Source: Burkholderiales bacterium
Lineage (GTDB): Bacteria > Pseudomonadota > Gammaproteobacteria > Burkholderiales > SHXO01
Direction: 5' to 3'
Assembly: GCA_026125625.1 (NCBI GenBank)
Contig: JAHCKU010000032.1
Coordinates: 1-15,732 of the forward strand
Length of the DNA stretch: 15,732 bases
The position numbers and the translations under genes were made by a program. A model generated the notes under the pieces. The model was not told where the DNA came from and ran no database searches. It saw only the letters and a program-made list of their open reading frames with translations. Positions 8,444-15,732 of this stretch are shown here, piece by piece (the first letter of the stretch is position 1; every line of letters starts with the position of its first letter).

Positions 8444-9518
8444 CAGCCGGCTGCGGGTGGTGATGGCCGGCCCTCTTCCACCTGCCATCGGCGGCATGGT
8501 CACGGTCATCGACGACCTACGCACCTCCCACCTGGCGCGGGACGTGGATCTGGTGCTGTTCGACACGAAGAAGACCACACCCGCCAACCGCTCGCTCCTG
8601 CAAGGTGTCACCGCCCGCCTTGGATTGTGGGCGCGCTGGTGGTCGGCGCTGCGCGGCCGCGGCACCATCGCCCACATCCATACCTGCAGCGGGCTGTCCT
8701 TCTTTCTCGATGGATCGCTGCTGCTTATCGCCCGGCTGCGCGGCGTTCCCGCTCTGCTGCACATCCATGGCGGATTGTTCGAGGATTTCCTGAAATCTCT
8801 GTCTCCCGCAGCGCGCTGGCTGGCTCGGCTCATCGCCCGCGCCGCCGATCGCGTCATCGTTCTGTCGAGTGGCTGGCAGGCGCGCCTTGCCCCGCTGCTG
8901 CCGGGAGCCAGGCTGACGGTCGTAGAGAATGGCATCAGCCTGCCGGATGCGCCGCTCGTCCGCGCAGGCATGGATGTTCCGAGCATCCTGTTCCTCGGTA
9001 ACGTCTCCACTGCCAAAGGTGTGGAGGATCTCGTCGATGCCGCTGCCCGGCTGAAGCAGCCGTTCCGCCTGGTGCTGGTCGGCAGCGACGAGCCGGAAGG
9101 CATGAGTGCGCGCATGCACAGCCGCGCCATGCAGCTCGGAATCTCGGAGCACGTCGTCTTTGCAGGCCCGGCCTATGGTGCAGCCAAGCACGCGCATCTG
9201 CGCAGTGCCGACGTGTTCGTTCTGCCGTCACACGTGGAGGCCTTGCCCATGGCACTGCTCGAAGCCATGGCAAATGGCCTGCCGGTGATCGCCACCCGGG
9301 TCGGCGCGATTCCCTCGGTGGTGGAATCCGAGCACAATGGCCTGCTGATCGAGCCGCGGGATGTTCCCGCACTCGCACAGGCGCTGGAGCGTCTGCTCGG
9401 CGATGCAAGCCTGCGTACCCGCCTCGGCACCAATGCGCGCCAGCTCACTCACGAGCGCTACGGTGTGGACCGCGCCGCCGATGAGCTGATGCAGCTGTAC
9501 AAGCGCGTGACGGCATGA
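8409..9518 (+). CDS. GT4-family glycosyltransferase
   Basis: A 369-residue GT-B glycosyltransferase. The N-terminal domain has VVMAGPLPPAIGGMVTVID, a typical glycine-rich start of GT4 acceptor domains, then AHIHTCSGLSFFLD and LLHIHGG. The C-terminal domain has FLGNVSTAKGVEDLVDAA and a complete EX7E motif, Glu277 and Glu285 in HVEALPMALLEAMANGLP. It would add one sugar of the repeat unit; the donor is unknown. I placed the start at the ATG at 8409 because residues upstream in the same frame (from 8307) are the out-of-frame shadow of the preceding glycosyltransferase. The start overlaps the preceding gene by about 35 bp, consistent with coupling. It is uninterrupted, in contrast to the two genes before it. 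The next gene starts 7 bp after its stop. Confidence 0.88.
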   Translation: MSAVLEHTPTHSSRLRVVMAGPLPPAIGGMVTVIDDLRTSHLARDVDLVLFDTKKTTPANRSLLQGVTARLGLWARWWSALRGRGTIAHIHTCSGLSFFLDGSLLLIARLRGVPALLHIHGGLFEDFLKSLSPAARWLARLIARAADRVIVLSSGWQARLAPLLPGARLTVVENGISLPDAPLVRAGMDVPSILFLGNVSTAKGVEDLVDAAARLKQPFRLVLVGSDEPEGMSARMHSRAMQLGISEHVVFAGPAYGAAKHAHLRSADVFVLPSHVEALPMALLEAMANGLPVIATRVGAIPSVVESEHNGLLIEPRDVPALAQALERLLGDASLRTRLGTNARQLTHERYGVDRAADELMQLYKRVTA

Positions 9519-9525
9519 CCGAATC

Positions 9526-10308
9526 ATGGACACTGAAGGCATGAGCAAGATCGTGCCGCCTTCGAGCTTCGAGGCGCGTTGGCGCGAACGCTTCCAGCGT
9601 TACGCCGATGCGCACGACGACGATGCCAGCATCGCCGGCTGGTCCTCCTCCGGCCTGCATGCGCGCTACCGTCATTTCTGCCGCGTATGGCAAGGTGCCA
9701 AGGCCGGCAGCGTGTGGATCGATGCCGGGTGCGGCGCAGGAACCTATGCCCGCAGGCTGGCGCAGGACGGACTCGAGGTCTACGGCCTGGATTACTCCTA
9801 TCCGACCTTGCGCAAGGCGCGCGAGCGTTCGCCCAGGATCACTGCCTGGGCAGTAGGAGACGTCACCAGGCTGCCGCTGCGCAGCGCCAGTGCCGATGGC
9901 CTGCTGTGCTTCGGCGTGATGCAGGCGCTGGCCGCCACCGACGCCGCCGTCGCCGAGATGGCGCGCGTGCTGCGCCCCGGCGGTGAGGTGTGGATCGACG
10001 CGCTGAACGCCGCCTGCCTGCCCGACAGGATGAAAGTGGCGTGGCAGCGCTTGCGCAAGCACCCTCCCCACCTGCGTTACGATGATCCGCGCGAACTGGC
10101 AGACAGATTGCGCAAGCTCGGTTTCACGCACGTCCACGTGCATTGGGTGCCGATCATGCCCGGGAAGCTACGCAATCTGCAAGGCGTGCTCGAGAGTGCA
10201 CCGGTGAAATCCATGCTGGGGGCCGTACCCTTCCTGGGACGCTGGCTCAGCCATGCGTTCGTCCTGCATGCGCGCCGCGCAGCGGGTAGCGAAACCAGGA
10301 GCAACTAA
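9526..10308 (+). CDS. Class I SAM-dependent methyltransferase
   Basis: A 260-residue protein with a Rossmann-fold methyltransferase core. Motif I is VWIDAGCGAGTYA at residues 63-75. An acidic end to the second strand follows in VYGLDYSYPTL, then WAVGDVTRLPL and the VLRPGGEVWIDALN post-motif typical of the methyltransferase 11/25 type. The substrate cannot be read off. In this position, between glycosyltransferase and deacetylase genes, methylation of a sugar or of the lipid-linked glycan is the simplest inference. There is a choice of start: the ATG at 9526 or the one at 9541 (MSKIVPPSS). Neither has a convincing ribosome binding site at normal spacing, so the true protein may be 5 residues shorter. 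The stop lies 3 bp before the next start codon. Confidence 0.85.
   Translation: MDTEGMSKIVPPSSFEARWRERFQRYADAHDDDASIAGWSSSGLHARYRHFCRVWQGAKAGSVWIDAGCGAGTYARRLAQDGLEVYGLDYSYPTLRKARERSPRITAWAVGDVTRLPLRSASADGLLCFGVMQALAATDAAVAEMARVLRPGGEVWIDALNAACLPDRMKVAWQRLRKHPPHLRYDDPRELADRLRKLGFTHVHVHWVPIMPGKLRNLQGVLESAPVKSMLGAVPFLGRWLSHAFVLHARRAAGSETRSN
10297..10301 (+). promoter_or_regulatory. Ribosome binding site of the second deacetylase
   Basis: AGGAG sits 10 bp before the ATG at 10312, inside the last codons of the methyltransferase gene. It is one of the few good Shine-Dalgarno matches in the locus and fixes the deacetylase start. Confidence 0.5.
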
Positions 10309-10311
10309 CCG

Positions 10312-11276
10312 ATGCTTGCCGCGCTTACACGTCTGGTCGGAAGCCGGCTCGCGCCTGGCGGCGGCAATGCGCGCCTTTCCATCCTCATGTATCACCGCGT
10401 GCTCACCGACCCGGATCCGCTGCTGCCCGGGCAGATGCACGCGGCACTGTTCGACACGCACATGCAGGCGCTGCGCACGCACTTCAACTGCCTGCCGCTG
10501 GGTGAGGCGGTCACGCGGCTGCGCAACGGCACCCTGCCCCCGCGCGCGGCGTGCGTGACCTTCGACGACGGCTATCGCGACAACGTCGAGGTCGCCCTTC
10601 CGATACTGCGCAAGCATCGGGTTCCGGCGATCTTCTTCATCGCCACCGGATATCTCGACGGCGGACGGATGTTCAACGACACCGTGATCGAGGCGATTCG
10701 CGGTGCGAATGTACCTGAGCTGGACCTGACGGACTTCAAAGCAGGCGTGCTTGCGCTGAACACCGTCGAGCAGCGCAGGGCGGCGATATCGGCATGCCTG
10801 CGTGTCGCCAAGTACCGCAACCCCGAGAAGCGCCTCGACTTCGTGGCAGAGGTCGCACAGCGTTCAGGGGCAAGACTGCCCGACGATCTGATGATGGACA
10901 GCGCTCAGCTGGAGATCCTGCTGAACGCGGGCATGGAGATCGGCGCGCATACGGTGCACCATCCGATCCTGCTCAGGATCGCCGATGACGAAGCGCGCAA
11001 GGAGATCGTGGATAGCAAGCGTCAGCTGAAGTCCTGACCGAACGTGAGTAAGCTTGTTTTGCCTACCCTAACGGAATTCCGGCAAGGACTACGGTCAAAA
11101 CATGTGGCAATGGTACGCGAGGCGGGTTTTGTTTGCCAGTGTCCACCTCCGTGGGGAACATCCACCGATCACCGACTACTATCCAGTTGCCCCGCTTCAC
11201 GCGGGACAACTACCCACTTTGCGATTCGCTGCGCATGCTGCACAATTGCGCTGTCAATCGACCCGTGTTCGCCTGA
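10312..11276 (+). pseudogene. Polysaccharide deacetylase (NodB fold), C-terminal third out of frame
   Basis: The first frame (10312-11037) gives 241 residues with ILMYHRVL, the metal-binding motif TFDDGYRDN (Asp85, Asp86) and the histidine motif GAHTVHHPIL (His213, His217). The protein then stops, while the family should continue. The continuation is present downstream in other frames: VSLFC, then PNG, then KHVAMVREAGF (11098-11130), then QLPRFTRDNYPLCDSLRML up to HNCAVNRPVFA and the TGA at 11274-11276. Joined, this gives about 320 residues, normal for the family. The enzyme would remove N-acetyl or O-acetyl groups from the polysaccharide, probably in the periplasm or at the membrane. Several small indels within 11026-11175 break it. 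Base composition also seems to fall at this point. It may be a sequencing fault, a recombination scar or real decay. Confidence 0.82.
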
Positions 11277-11293
11277 TCGGGGCACACCGAAAG

Positions 11294-12469
11294 ATGCAGC
11301 CTTCCCTTGTCGTCCTTGGCAACACGCTTACTGCGTTGGCAGTGGCACGGGATGCCAGTAGCCGCGGCCTGAATCCGATTCTGGTCGACAAGTCATGGGG
11401 CATTGCATTCCATACGCGTCGCGCGCAGCTGGACATGCTGGACTCATCTCAGACGGATCAGGATCAGCTCGCCCACATACTTGAATTGGGCGCGAACAAG
11501 CAGAACTATCTGATCGCAACGGGCGACTCCTGGCTGCGCTTCATCGTGCGGCACAGGACCGCATTGGACGGCGCGTTTGCTCGAATTCTTCATGCCGACA
11601 ACGAAGTTCTCGAGATCTGCCTGAACAAGACGCGTTTTGCACAGTGGTGCCGCGAGAACGATGTTCCGTCGCCTGCAGCCTGGTTTCCGGACAAGGAGAC
11701 AAGACCGGCGGAGTTGAAGCTCCCACTTTTCCTGCGGCCCGCAGATACGTTGCACGATCGTCCCGTCCCTGGCATTCCAAAGGCAGTACAGGTCACGTCC
11801 GAATCAGATCTCGCCGGATGGCTGAGACGCTACGCCGAAGCCAGTGTGGAGCCGCTGGTGACGGAATCGCTTCTGGGGCAGCCGCTGATTCAATACTCGG
11901 TGGCGGTCGCCCGCCATGGCGAGCGACGTCTCTCCTTCGTAGCAGAGAAAGTCCGACCTGCTCCCGAAGCGTGTACCGTCGGAACGTATGTGCGAATAGC
12001 GGAAGCGCCAGCCATAGAGGCCAGCGTACTGAACACCCTGGAGAAGCTCGGTTACTTAGGCATCGCGGAGGTAGAGGTGTTATATGCCCCTCGAACACAA
12101 CGCCATGTTCTGATAGAGATCAACGCACGTCCCTGGCTGCAATACGCCCTGGCACCGGCAATCGGACTGGATTTCCTAGACGTTCTCGTGGGCAACAAAC
12201 CGCTTCATTCGAGACGGCAGGCCAGCGCTGCATGGCTGAACTGGCACGATGATCTATACGTTTGCTGGTCGCGCAGCACGGGCTCCGTCCGGAAACGGCA
12301 AATTCCTCTATTGACCTACCTGCGCTCGCTTTTGTCAGCGAACGTCTTCCCGATTTACTCGCCCGCAGATCCCGCCCCAATGTTTGCGCGATGGTCTAAA
12401 CATTTTGGATACAGGCCACGCCTCCGTACGTCACCAAGCTCGACAAAGAGTCCGCATGAAGTCGTTTAG
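11294..12469 (+). CDS. ATP-grasp family enzyme (predicted carboxylate-amine ligase type)
   Basis: A 391-residue protein beginning MQPSLVVLGNTLTALAVARD, a Rossmann-like pre-ATP-grasp domain. The ATP-grasp core follows: NKTRFAQWCRENDVPSP, the lid-strand region LPLFLRPADTLHD, FVAEKVRP, and the metal-binding end EVEVLYAPRTQRHVLIEINARPW with Glu261, Glu275 and Asn277. ATP-grasp enzymes join a carboxylate to an amine or thiol through an acylphosphate. Here Arg148 stands where a Lys is common. The substrate is unknown; coupling an amino acid to a uronic acid or another glycan carboxylate would suit the locus but is inference. I chose the ATG at 11294: residues read upstream in this frame (from 11102) are the shadow of the deacetylase tail. 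It starts 17 bp after the reconstructed deacetylase stop with no strong ribosome binding site. Codon use looks less GC-rich than in genes before 11 kb. Confidence 0.75.
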   Translation: MQPSLVVLGNTLTALAVARDASSRGLNPILVDKSWGIAFHTRRAQLDMLDSSQTDQDQLAHILELGANKQNYLIATGDSWLRFIVRHRTALDGAFARILHADNEVLEICLNKTRFAQWCRENDVPSPAAWFPDKETRPAELKLPLFLRPADTLHDRPVPGIPKAVQVTSESDLAGWLRRYAEASVEPLVTESLLGQPLIQYSVAVARHGERRLSFVAEKVRPAPEACTVGTYVRIAEAPAIEASVLNTLEKLGYLGIAEVEVLYAPRTQRHVLIEINARPWLQYALAPAIGLDFLDVLVGNKPLHSRRQASAAWLNWHDDLYVCWSRSTGSVRKRQIPLLTYLRSLLSANVFPIYSPADPAPMFARWSKHFGYRPRLRTSPSSTKSPHEVV

Positions 12470-12826
12470 TAATTTTCCGACCATCGAGCTTTTCGCCTGA
12501 AGAGTTATCCAGTAGGCGAGCAGTCACTCCTCCAGATCGACAGCGTTTCCCCCATGGCTGAAAGTCGCTGAGATCCGCACTCCCCCACCCCAATCACATT
12601 GATACCCCCCGTTGGGGCGCTGGGCATCCCAGTCACAGCATCCTCGACCAACAGCCACGAGTTCTACGCAGCAAGCCCGAATCACACACGAGCTGCTGCC
12701 GAATCTTCCTAGACGTCCATAGAACTCGGAAGACTGGGTGCTGGAGAACTACTCAAATTGCACAGTCAGCAGCCGTAAATTCTACGGCAGCACCAATCCA
12801 GCATCTATCTCTGTTTGATATCTTCC
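12470..12826 (+). other. Non-coding gap with short repeats
   Basis: About 357 bp with no open frame I can support. It holds an imperfect direct repeat (12652-12673 and 12770-12792, sharing CAGCC and TTCTACG-CAGCA), a perfect 6 bp hairpin (12772-12788) and a weaker inverted repeat (12702-12712 against 12725-12735). A CCCC-GTT-GGGG fold lies near 12607-12617. It is the longest gap in the window and the only good place for a promoter of the MBL-fold gene, but I see no convincing -35/-10 or sigma-54 pair. Confidence 0.5.
12772..12788. repeat. Perfect short inverted repeat upstream of the MBL-fold gene
   Basis: GCCGTA-AATTC-TACGGC: 6 bp arms and a 5-base loop, ending 38 bp before the ATG at 12827. 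It could be an operator, a 5'-leader hairpin or chance. Its right part is also the second copy of an imperfect direct repeat. Confidence 0.35.
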
Positions 12827-14218
12827 ATGAAGATCACTCATATCGGTCACGCAAGCATCCTAATCGAGACCAATGGCTTGCGAGTGCTTTGCGATCCCTG
12901 GTGGAGAGGCCCATGTTTCGGCTCACAATGGTGGATCTATCCAATGCCGTATCTGGACCCCCTGAAGCAGGCCGGGATCGACTACATCTACATCTCTCAT
13001 GGGCACGAGGATCATTTCCATCCACCCACACTGCGTACTCTGGATCGATCTGCAAAGTTGCTCGTAGCGCGCGGGGCCAGCTTCCTGCCAGAGGCACGCG
13101 AACTCGGCTTTGAGTTGATTGAAGTCAGTGATAACGAGGCTAGAGGGCTGGGAAACGATGTAGTCTGTCGAATAATTCCGACTCACGGGGGTGATACCTT
13201 CATGACGTTGACCGATGGCGTCGAGACGGTCGTGAATCTGAATGACGCGATTCATCCGCTGCCTGCATATGCCCGCAGAAAGTTCATCAAGGTGATCAAG
13301 CGCATGCACCCTGAGATCGACTACCTCTTCTGCGGTCACGGTGTAGCTTCCCATTTTCCGAATTGCTATGTCGTTCCTGGGAAAGACAGGGAGGCCACCG
13401 CACACAAGCGCCAACTCTACTTCAACGAAGTGTGGGCTGATATAGCCTCAATGCTCGCCCCCAAGTATGCATTCCCGTTCGCTGCCGACGTAGTACTGCT
13501 GGAAGACGATTTGCAGTGGGGAAACGAACCTATTCATAACACGACGAGGCCGACGGAAGTGTTCGCATGTCGCCTTCCAGATCGATCCAAGCAAGCGCTG
13601 GACATAACCAGCGGATTCGAGGTCGTCGATGGACAGGTAACCAAAACGAGACTACGCGTACCGTTGCGCATGGATGATGTTCGAGAAGCTTATGGCGACA
13701 AGATCGCCCAGGCGAACAGATACGGAAGCGTTCGCGACGACAATGTCAACGAAGTGTACGAGCTGCTAAAACGAAACATCAATGGCAGACGTACATATCT
13801 TGGCAGTTTCAACGGAGACTATCGGGTACTTATACGATTCCGTGGAGGTAGTGTAGGGCTGAGCATCACCAAAGCAGGAACCGACATCAATGTCACAAAG
13901 ATCTCTGATGTCGAGGTCGATACTGGTACTTATGATGTTGTACTTGTCACGAAACTTGCCTATCTTCAGCGCAGTCTGTCTACGCGCTTTGGCAATGATT
14001 TGCTATTCGTCGGTTCAGGGGGAGTGTTGCTCTATAACTCTACCGATGCCTTAGGCTCGGGCTTGAACGACGAAATAATGGCTATGGTCTCGCCTTTCTA
14101 TTACACAGGCTCCCGCATGAGGCGGCGCCTGAAAGCAGCGCTCAAGCGGTTGGTGAACCGGGACGAACTAGATCTCTACAATATAAAGCGATGGACCGTC
14201 TTCGCAACTCGGCCCTGA
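12827..14218 (+). CDS. Metallo-beta-lactamase-fold hydrolase with extra C-terminal domain
   Basis: A 463-residue protein opening MKITHIGHASILIETNGLRV, typical of UlaG-like MBL-fold enzymes. Metal ligands are visible in order: His58-x-His60-x-Asp62-His63 in ISHGHEDHFHP, His120 in IIPTHGGD, Asp140 in VNLNDA and His171 in FCGHGVASHF. The fold therefore looks active. Residues from about 250 to 463 lie beyond the catalytic core. They include ANRYGSV and a beta-rich stretch (VLIRFRGGSVGLSI), and distantly resemble an SCP2-like or CMP-sialic-acid-hydroxylase-type tail; that comparison is weak. The substrate is unknown; cleavage or remodelling of an activated sugar or glycan intermediate is only a guess from context. 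I chose the ATG at 12827 rather than the TTG at 12815 because it matches the family start. There is no clear ribosome binding site. It is separated from the ATP-grasp gene by a 357 bp gap and converges with the next gene. Confidence 0.8.
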   Translation: MKITHIGHASILIETNGLRVLCDPWWRGPCFGSQWWIYPMPYLDPLKQAGIDYIYISHGHEDHFHPPTLRTLDRSAKLLVARGASFLPEARELGFELIEVSDNEARGLGNDVVCRIIPTHGGDTFMTLTDGVETVVNLNDAIHPLPAYARRKFIKVIKRMHPEIDYLFCGHGVASHFPNCYVVPGKDREATAHKRQLYFNEVWADIASMLAPKYAFPFAADVVLLEDDLQWGNEPIHNTTRPTEVFACRLPDRSKQALDITSGFEVVDGQVTKTRLRVPLRMDDVREAYGDKIAQANRYGSVRDDNVNEVYELLKRNINGRRTYLGSFNGDYRVLIRFRGGSVGLSITKAGTDINVTKISDVEVDTGTYDVVLVTKLAYLQRSLSTRFGNDLLFVGSGGVLLYNSTDALGSGLNDEIMAMVSPFYYTGSRMRRRLKAALKRLVNRDELDLYNIKRWTVFATRP

Positions 14219-14238
14219 TCCCGCGCAGACTCGCCAGG

Positions 14239-14255
14239 TGACATCTCGTATGTCA
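14239..14255. repeat. Hairpin after the MBL-fold gene
   Basis: TGACAT-CTCGT-ATGTCA: perfect 6 bp arms and a 5-base loop, with partly complementary flanks (CCAGG and TTGG). It starts 20 bp after the stop, between two convergent genes. There is no T-run, so a classical intrinsic terminator is not shown. Confidence 0.3.
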
Positions 14256-14299
14256 TTGGACGCATGGAACTTTGACAGCAACTCTTCTCTCACGTAGCC

Positions 14300-14324
14300 A
14301 GGTCGGCTATACCTTGCGACCTTT
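14300..14324. terminator. Possible weak two-way terminator between convergent genes
   Basis: AGGTCG (14300-14305) pairs with CGACCT (14317-14322) around an 11-base loop and is followed by only a short T stretch. The position, 13 bp from the end of the minus-strand gene, is right for a terminator, but the fold is weak. Confidence 0.25.
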
Positions 14325-14337
14325 GCACACCCAAGCT

Positions 14338-15711
14338 CTAAGCTTCGAGCTCAAGCCCAGGTTGATGCACGTGACTTTCAACATAGCGGTACTTGCCCGA
14401 CTTGCCTGGGCGGATGTCGTTGACGACATCCACGATGACGTTTACATTCGATCCCAGTCTTGCAGAAATTCCTTGAACGATCCGCGCTCGGGTGTCTTCT
14501 GCGAATCCCTGCTCCTTGACAACCATAACTCTTATCGAGTCTATGCTCTCCTGGACGATCTTAAATTTTCCAACACCAGGTAAATCTCGAACGACGTAGA
14601 TAAGCGCAAGTCCATGCATGACTGTCCCATCACGGGCGACGACAAAATCTGTTGAACGCCCCTGCACTTCTGCGAGTACGGGCAGTCCACGCCCACACGG
14701 GCATTGCTCATCGCTCAAGGCGCCCATGTCTCCAGTACGGTATCTGACGAACGGAAAATCAGCTGTGGCGAGGTGAGTGACGACAATCTCTCCGCACTGA
14801 CCTGAAGGAAGGACATTTCCAGCTGCGTCTACAATCTCTACAATAATATCCTCAGCAGAAATGTGCATACGACCGCTCGGACATTCGTGTGCGATGAAAC
14901 CAGAGTCCCGGCCACCGTACCCGTTGGCGACGGAACATCCGTATACTCGCTGCATGGCGCTGCGCTGGTCCGGATAGAGCATCTCCGATGTCACGAACAC
15001 GACTTTGATGCCGACATTATTCAGTCTGATGCCCTCACTTTCTGCGTATTTCGCAATCATGGAAAGAGCAGAGGGGTAGCCGAAGAGCATCCTCGGTCGC
15101 CGCTTGCGTATCCGCGTCACTGCATCGCGTAAGGCATCTCGAGACAAATCGAACGCGGGAAGCAATTCGGATCGTAGGAGCTTGTCTCTAATCAAGCGCA
15201 CTCGGTCTTGCGTGCCTAGCTCGATGGGCGATCCCCAGACAACCATCTCTGGGTCACCAATATCCACGCCCCACCATCGCGTTGCACGCCACTTTGCTGC
15301 AACGTCATGGCTCACGCGTTCAGACCCCACAAAGAATATGAGCGGCTCTCCGCTGGAACCACCGGTGTTGAGACGCCTAAGAGATATTGCGTTGCGTGAG
15401 CGAAAGGAATCCTGTCGGCTACGTATGTCCGCCTTGGTGAGCAATGGGACTCGGGCGAGATCGCCTAAAGAATGTATCGTAGTCGGGCTAAAACCAGTCG
15501 AAGCGAATATCTCTTGGTAGTAAGGAACAGTGGTTGCAATTCGATCAAGGAAGGCCCGGAGTTTCGGCAGCCGGATTGCGGCGTCAATCTGCTCTGAATT
15601 CAGCCATTGCGTCTTTTCCAACTGCCTGCGAAGCGAGGTGGATCGATGTCCCTTGAACCTCTCGTGCAACGGAAATACTGCTGAAGAAATAAGCGACGTG
15701 TATGGGTGCAT
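14338..15711 (-). CDS. PaaK/CapK-like adenylate-forming enzyme (phenylacetate-CoA ligase family)
   Basis: A 457-residue adenylate-forming enzyme of the PaaK/CapK group, which occurs in many capsule and exopolysaccharide loci. Motifs in order: the AMP-binding loop NTGGSSGEP (about 115-123), NGYGGRDSG and AHECPSGRMHI (about 263-284), VRYRTGD (322-328), a CPCGRG pair of cysteines (337-342) that often sits in a zinc knuckle in this family, and the C-terminal lysine loop PGKSGKYR (435-442). It should activate a carboxylic acid as acyl-AMP, then pass it to CoA or directly to an acceptor; acylation of the polysaccharide or its precursor is inference from context. It is the only minus-strand gene and converges with the MBL-fold gene across 119 bp. 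The start at 15711 leaves only 21 bp of upstream sequence, so its promoter is outside the window. Confidence 0.85.
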   Translation of the reverse strand: MHPYTSLISSAVFPLHERFKGHRSTSLRRQLEKTQWLNSEQIDAAIRLPKLRAFLDRIATTVPYYQEIFASTGFSPTTIHSLGDLARVPLLTKADIRSRQDSFRSRNAISLRRLNTGGSSGEPLIFFVGSERVSHDVAAKWRATRWWGVDIGDPEMVVWGSPIELGTQDRVRLIRDKLLRSELLPAFDLSRDALRDAVTRIRKRRPRMLFGYPSALSMIAKYAESEGIRLNNVGIKVVFVTSEMLYPDQRSAMQRVYGCSVANGYGGRDSGFIAHECPSGRMHISAEDIIVEIVDAAGNVLPSGQCGEIVVTHLATADFPFVRYRTGDMGALSDEQCPCGRGLPVLAEVQGRSTDFVVARDGTVMHGLALIYVVRDLPGVGKFKIVQESIDSIRVMVVKEQGFAEDTRARIVQGISARLGSNVNVIVDVVNDIRPGKSGKYRYVESHVHQPGLELEA

Positions 15712-15732
15712 TTGCTTACAATCCCAACCACC

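Noticed and set aside
8027..9130. 367-residue minus-strand open frame opposite the GT4 gene
   Set aside because: Low-complexity Ser/Arg-rich shadow with no family match; the plus-strand GT4 gene has all its motifs.
11102..11293. N-terminal extension of the ATP-grasp gene
   Set aside because: These codons read the deacetylase tail in a wrong frame; the family start matches the ATG at 11294.
11044..11361. Small plus-strand open frame that could pass for a separate 105-residue gene
   Set aside because: Its KHVAMVREAGF segment belongs to the deacetylase; the rest is out-of-frame sequence after an indel.
1..15732. CRISPR arrays, tRNA or rRNA genes, insertion sequences, PEP-CTERM substrate genes
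   Set aside because: I looked for regular repeats, cloverleaf-like segments, transposase motifs with terminal repeats and C-terminal PEP tails, and saw none.

Overview
This window is most of an exosortase A (XrtA)/PEP-CTERM-associated exopolysaccharide locus, followed by a differently composed accessory stretch. The order of high-GC genes on the plus strand (DUF3473-type deacetylase end, FemAB-like protein, Stp1 sugar transferase, exosortase A fused to EpsI, Stp2 glycosyltransferase, asparagine synthase-like amidotransferase, further glycosyltransferases) is a layout I recognise from Gram-negative, biofilm- or floc-forming Proteobacteria. Betaproteobacteria of the Rhodocyclales/Nitrosomonadales kind fit best. 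This assignment rests on gene content and codon use, not on a marker gene, so genus and order are not claimed.

Layout. 1-127: C-terminal end of the XrtA-system polysaccharide deacetylase. 144-1201: FemAB-like protein with one frameshift near 486-491. 1207-2469: Stp1-type glycosyltransferase. 2477-4054: exosortase A with a C-terminal EpsI domain. 4038-5252: Stp2-type glycosyltransferase. 5283-7195: XrtA-associated amidotransferase, intact to about 6140, then broken by many small indels. 7200-8443: exosortase A-type glycosyltransferase, broken by indels up to about 8040 and clean after that. 8409-9518: GT4 glycosyltransferase. 9526-10308: SAM-dependent methyltransferase. 10312-11276: second polysaccharide deacetylase, whose C-terminal third is out of frame. 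11294-12469: ATP-grasp enzyme. 12470-12826: non-coding gap with short repeats. 12827-14218: metallo-beta-lactamase-fold hydrolase. 14338-15711, minus strand: PaaK/CapK-like adenylate-forming enzyme, convergent with the previous gene.

How the genes work together. The glycosyltransferases and amidotransferase would build and modify a repeat unit on a lipid carrier. The FemAB-like protein, methyltransferase and deacetylases would decorate or trim it. Exosortase A would process PEP-CTERM proteins that are delivered to the same envelope/matrix compartment, with EpsI as its partner domain. No PEP-CTERM substrate lies in the window. The first eleven genes are packed with overlaps or gaps of at most about 30 bp, so one operon is likely. 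From about 11.04 kb onward the sequence looks lower in GC, the spacing loosens and the last gene reverses. The ATP-grasp, MBL-fold and PaaK-like genes therefore look like a variable add-on, and their joint role is not known to me.

Main caveat. The disrupted genes keep family-typical protein sequence in alternating frames, and the breaks look like one- or two-base indels. That pattern suggests poor consensus quality at least as much as real gene decay.
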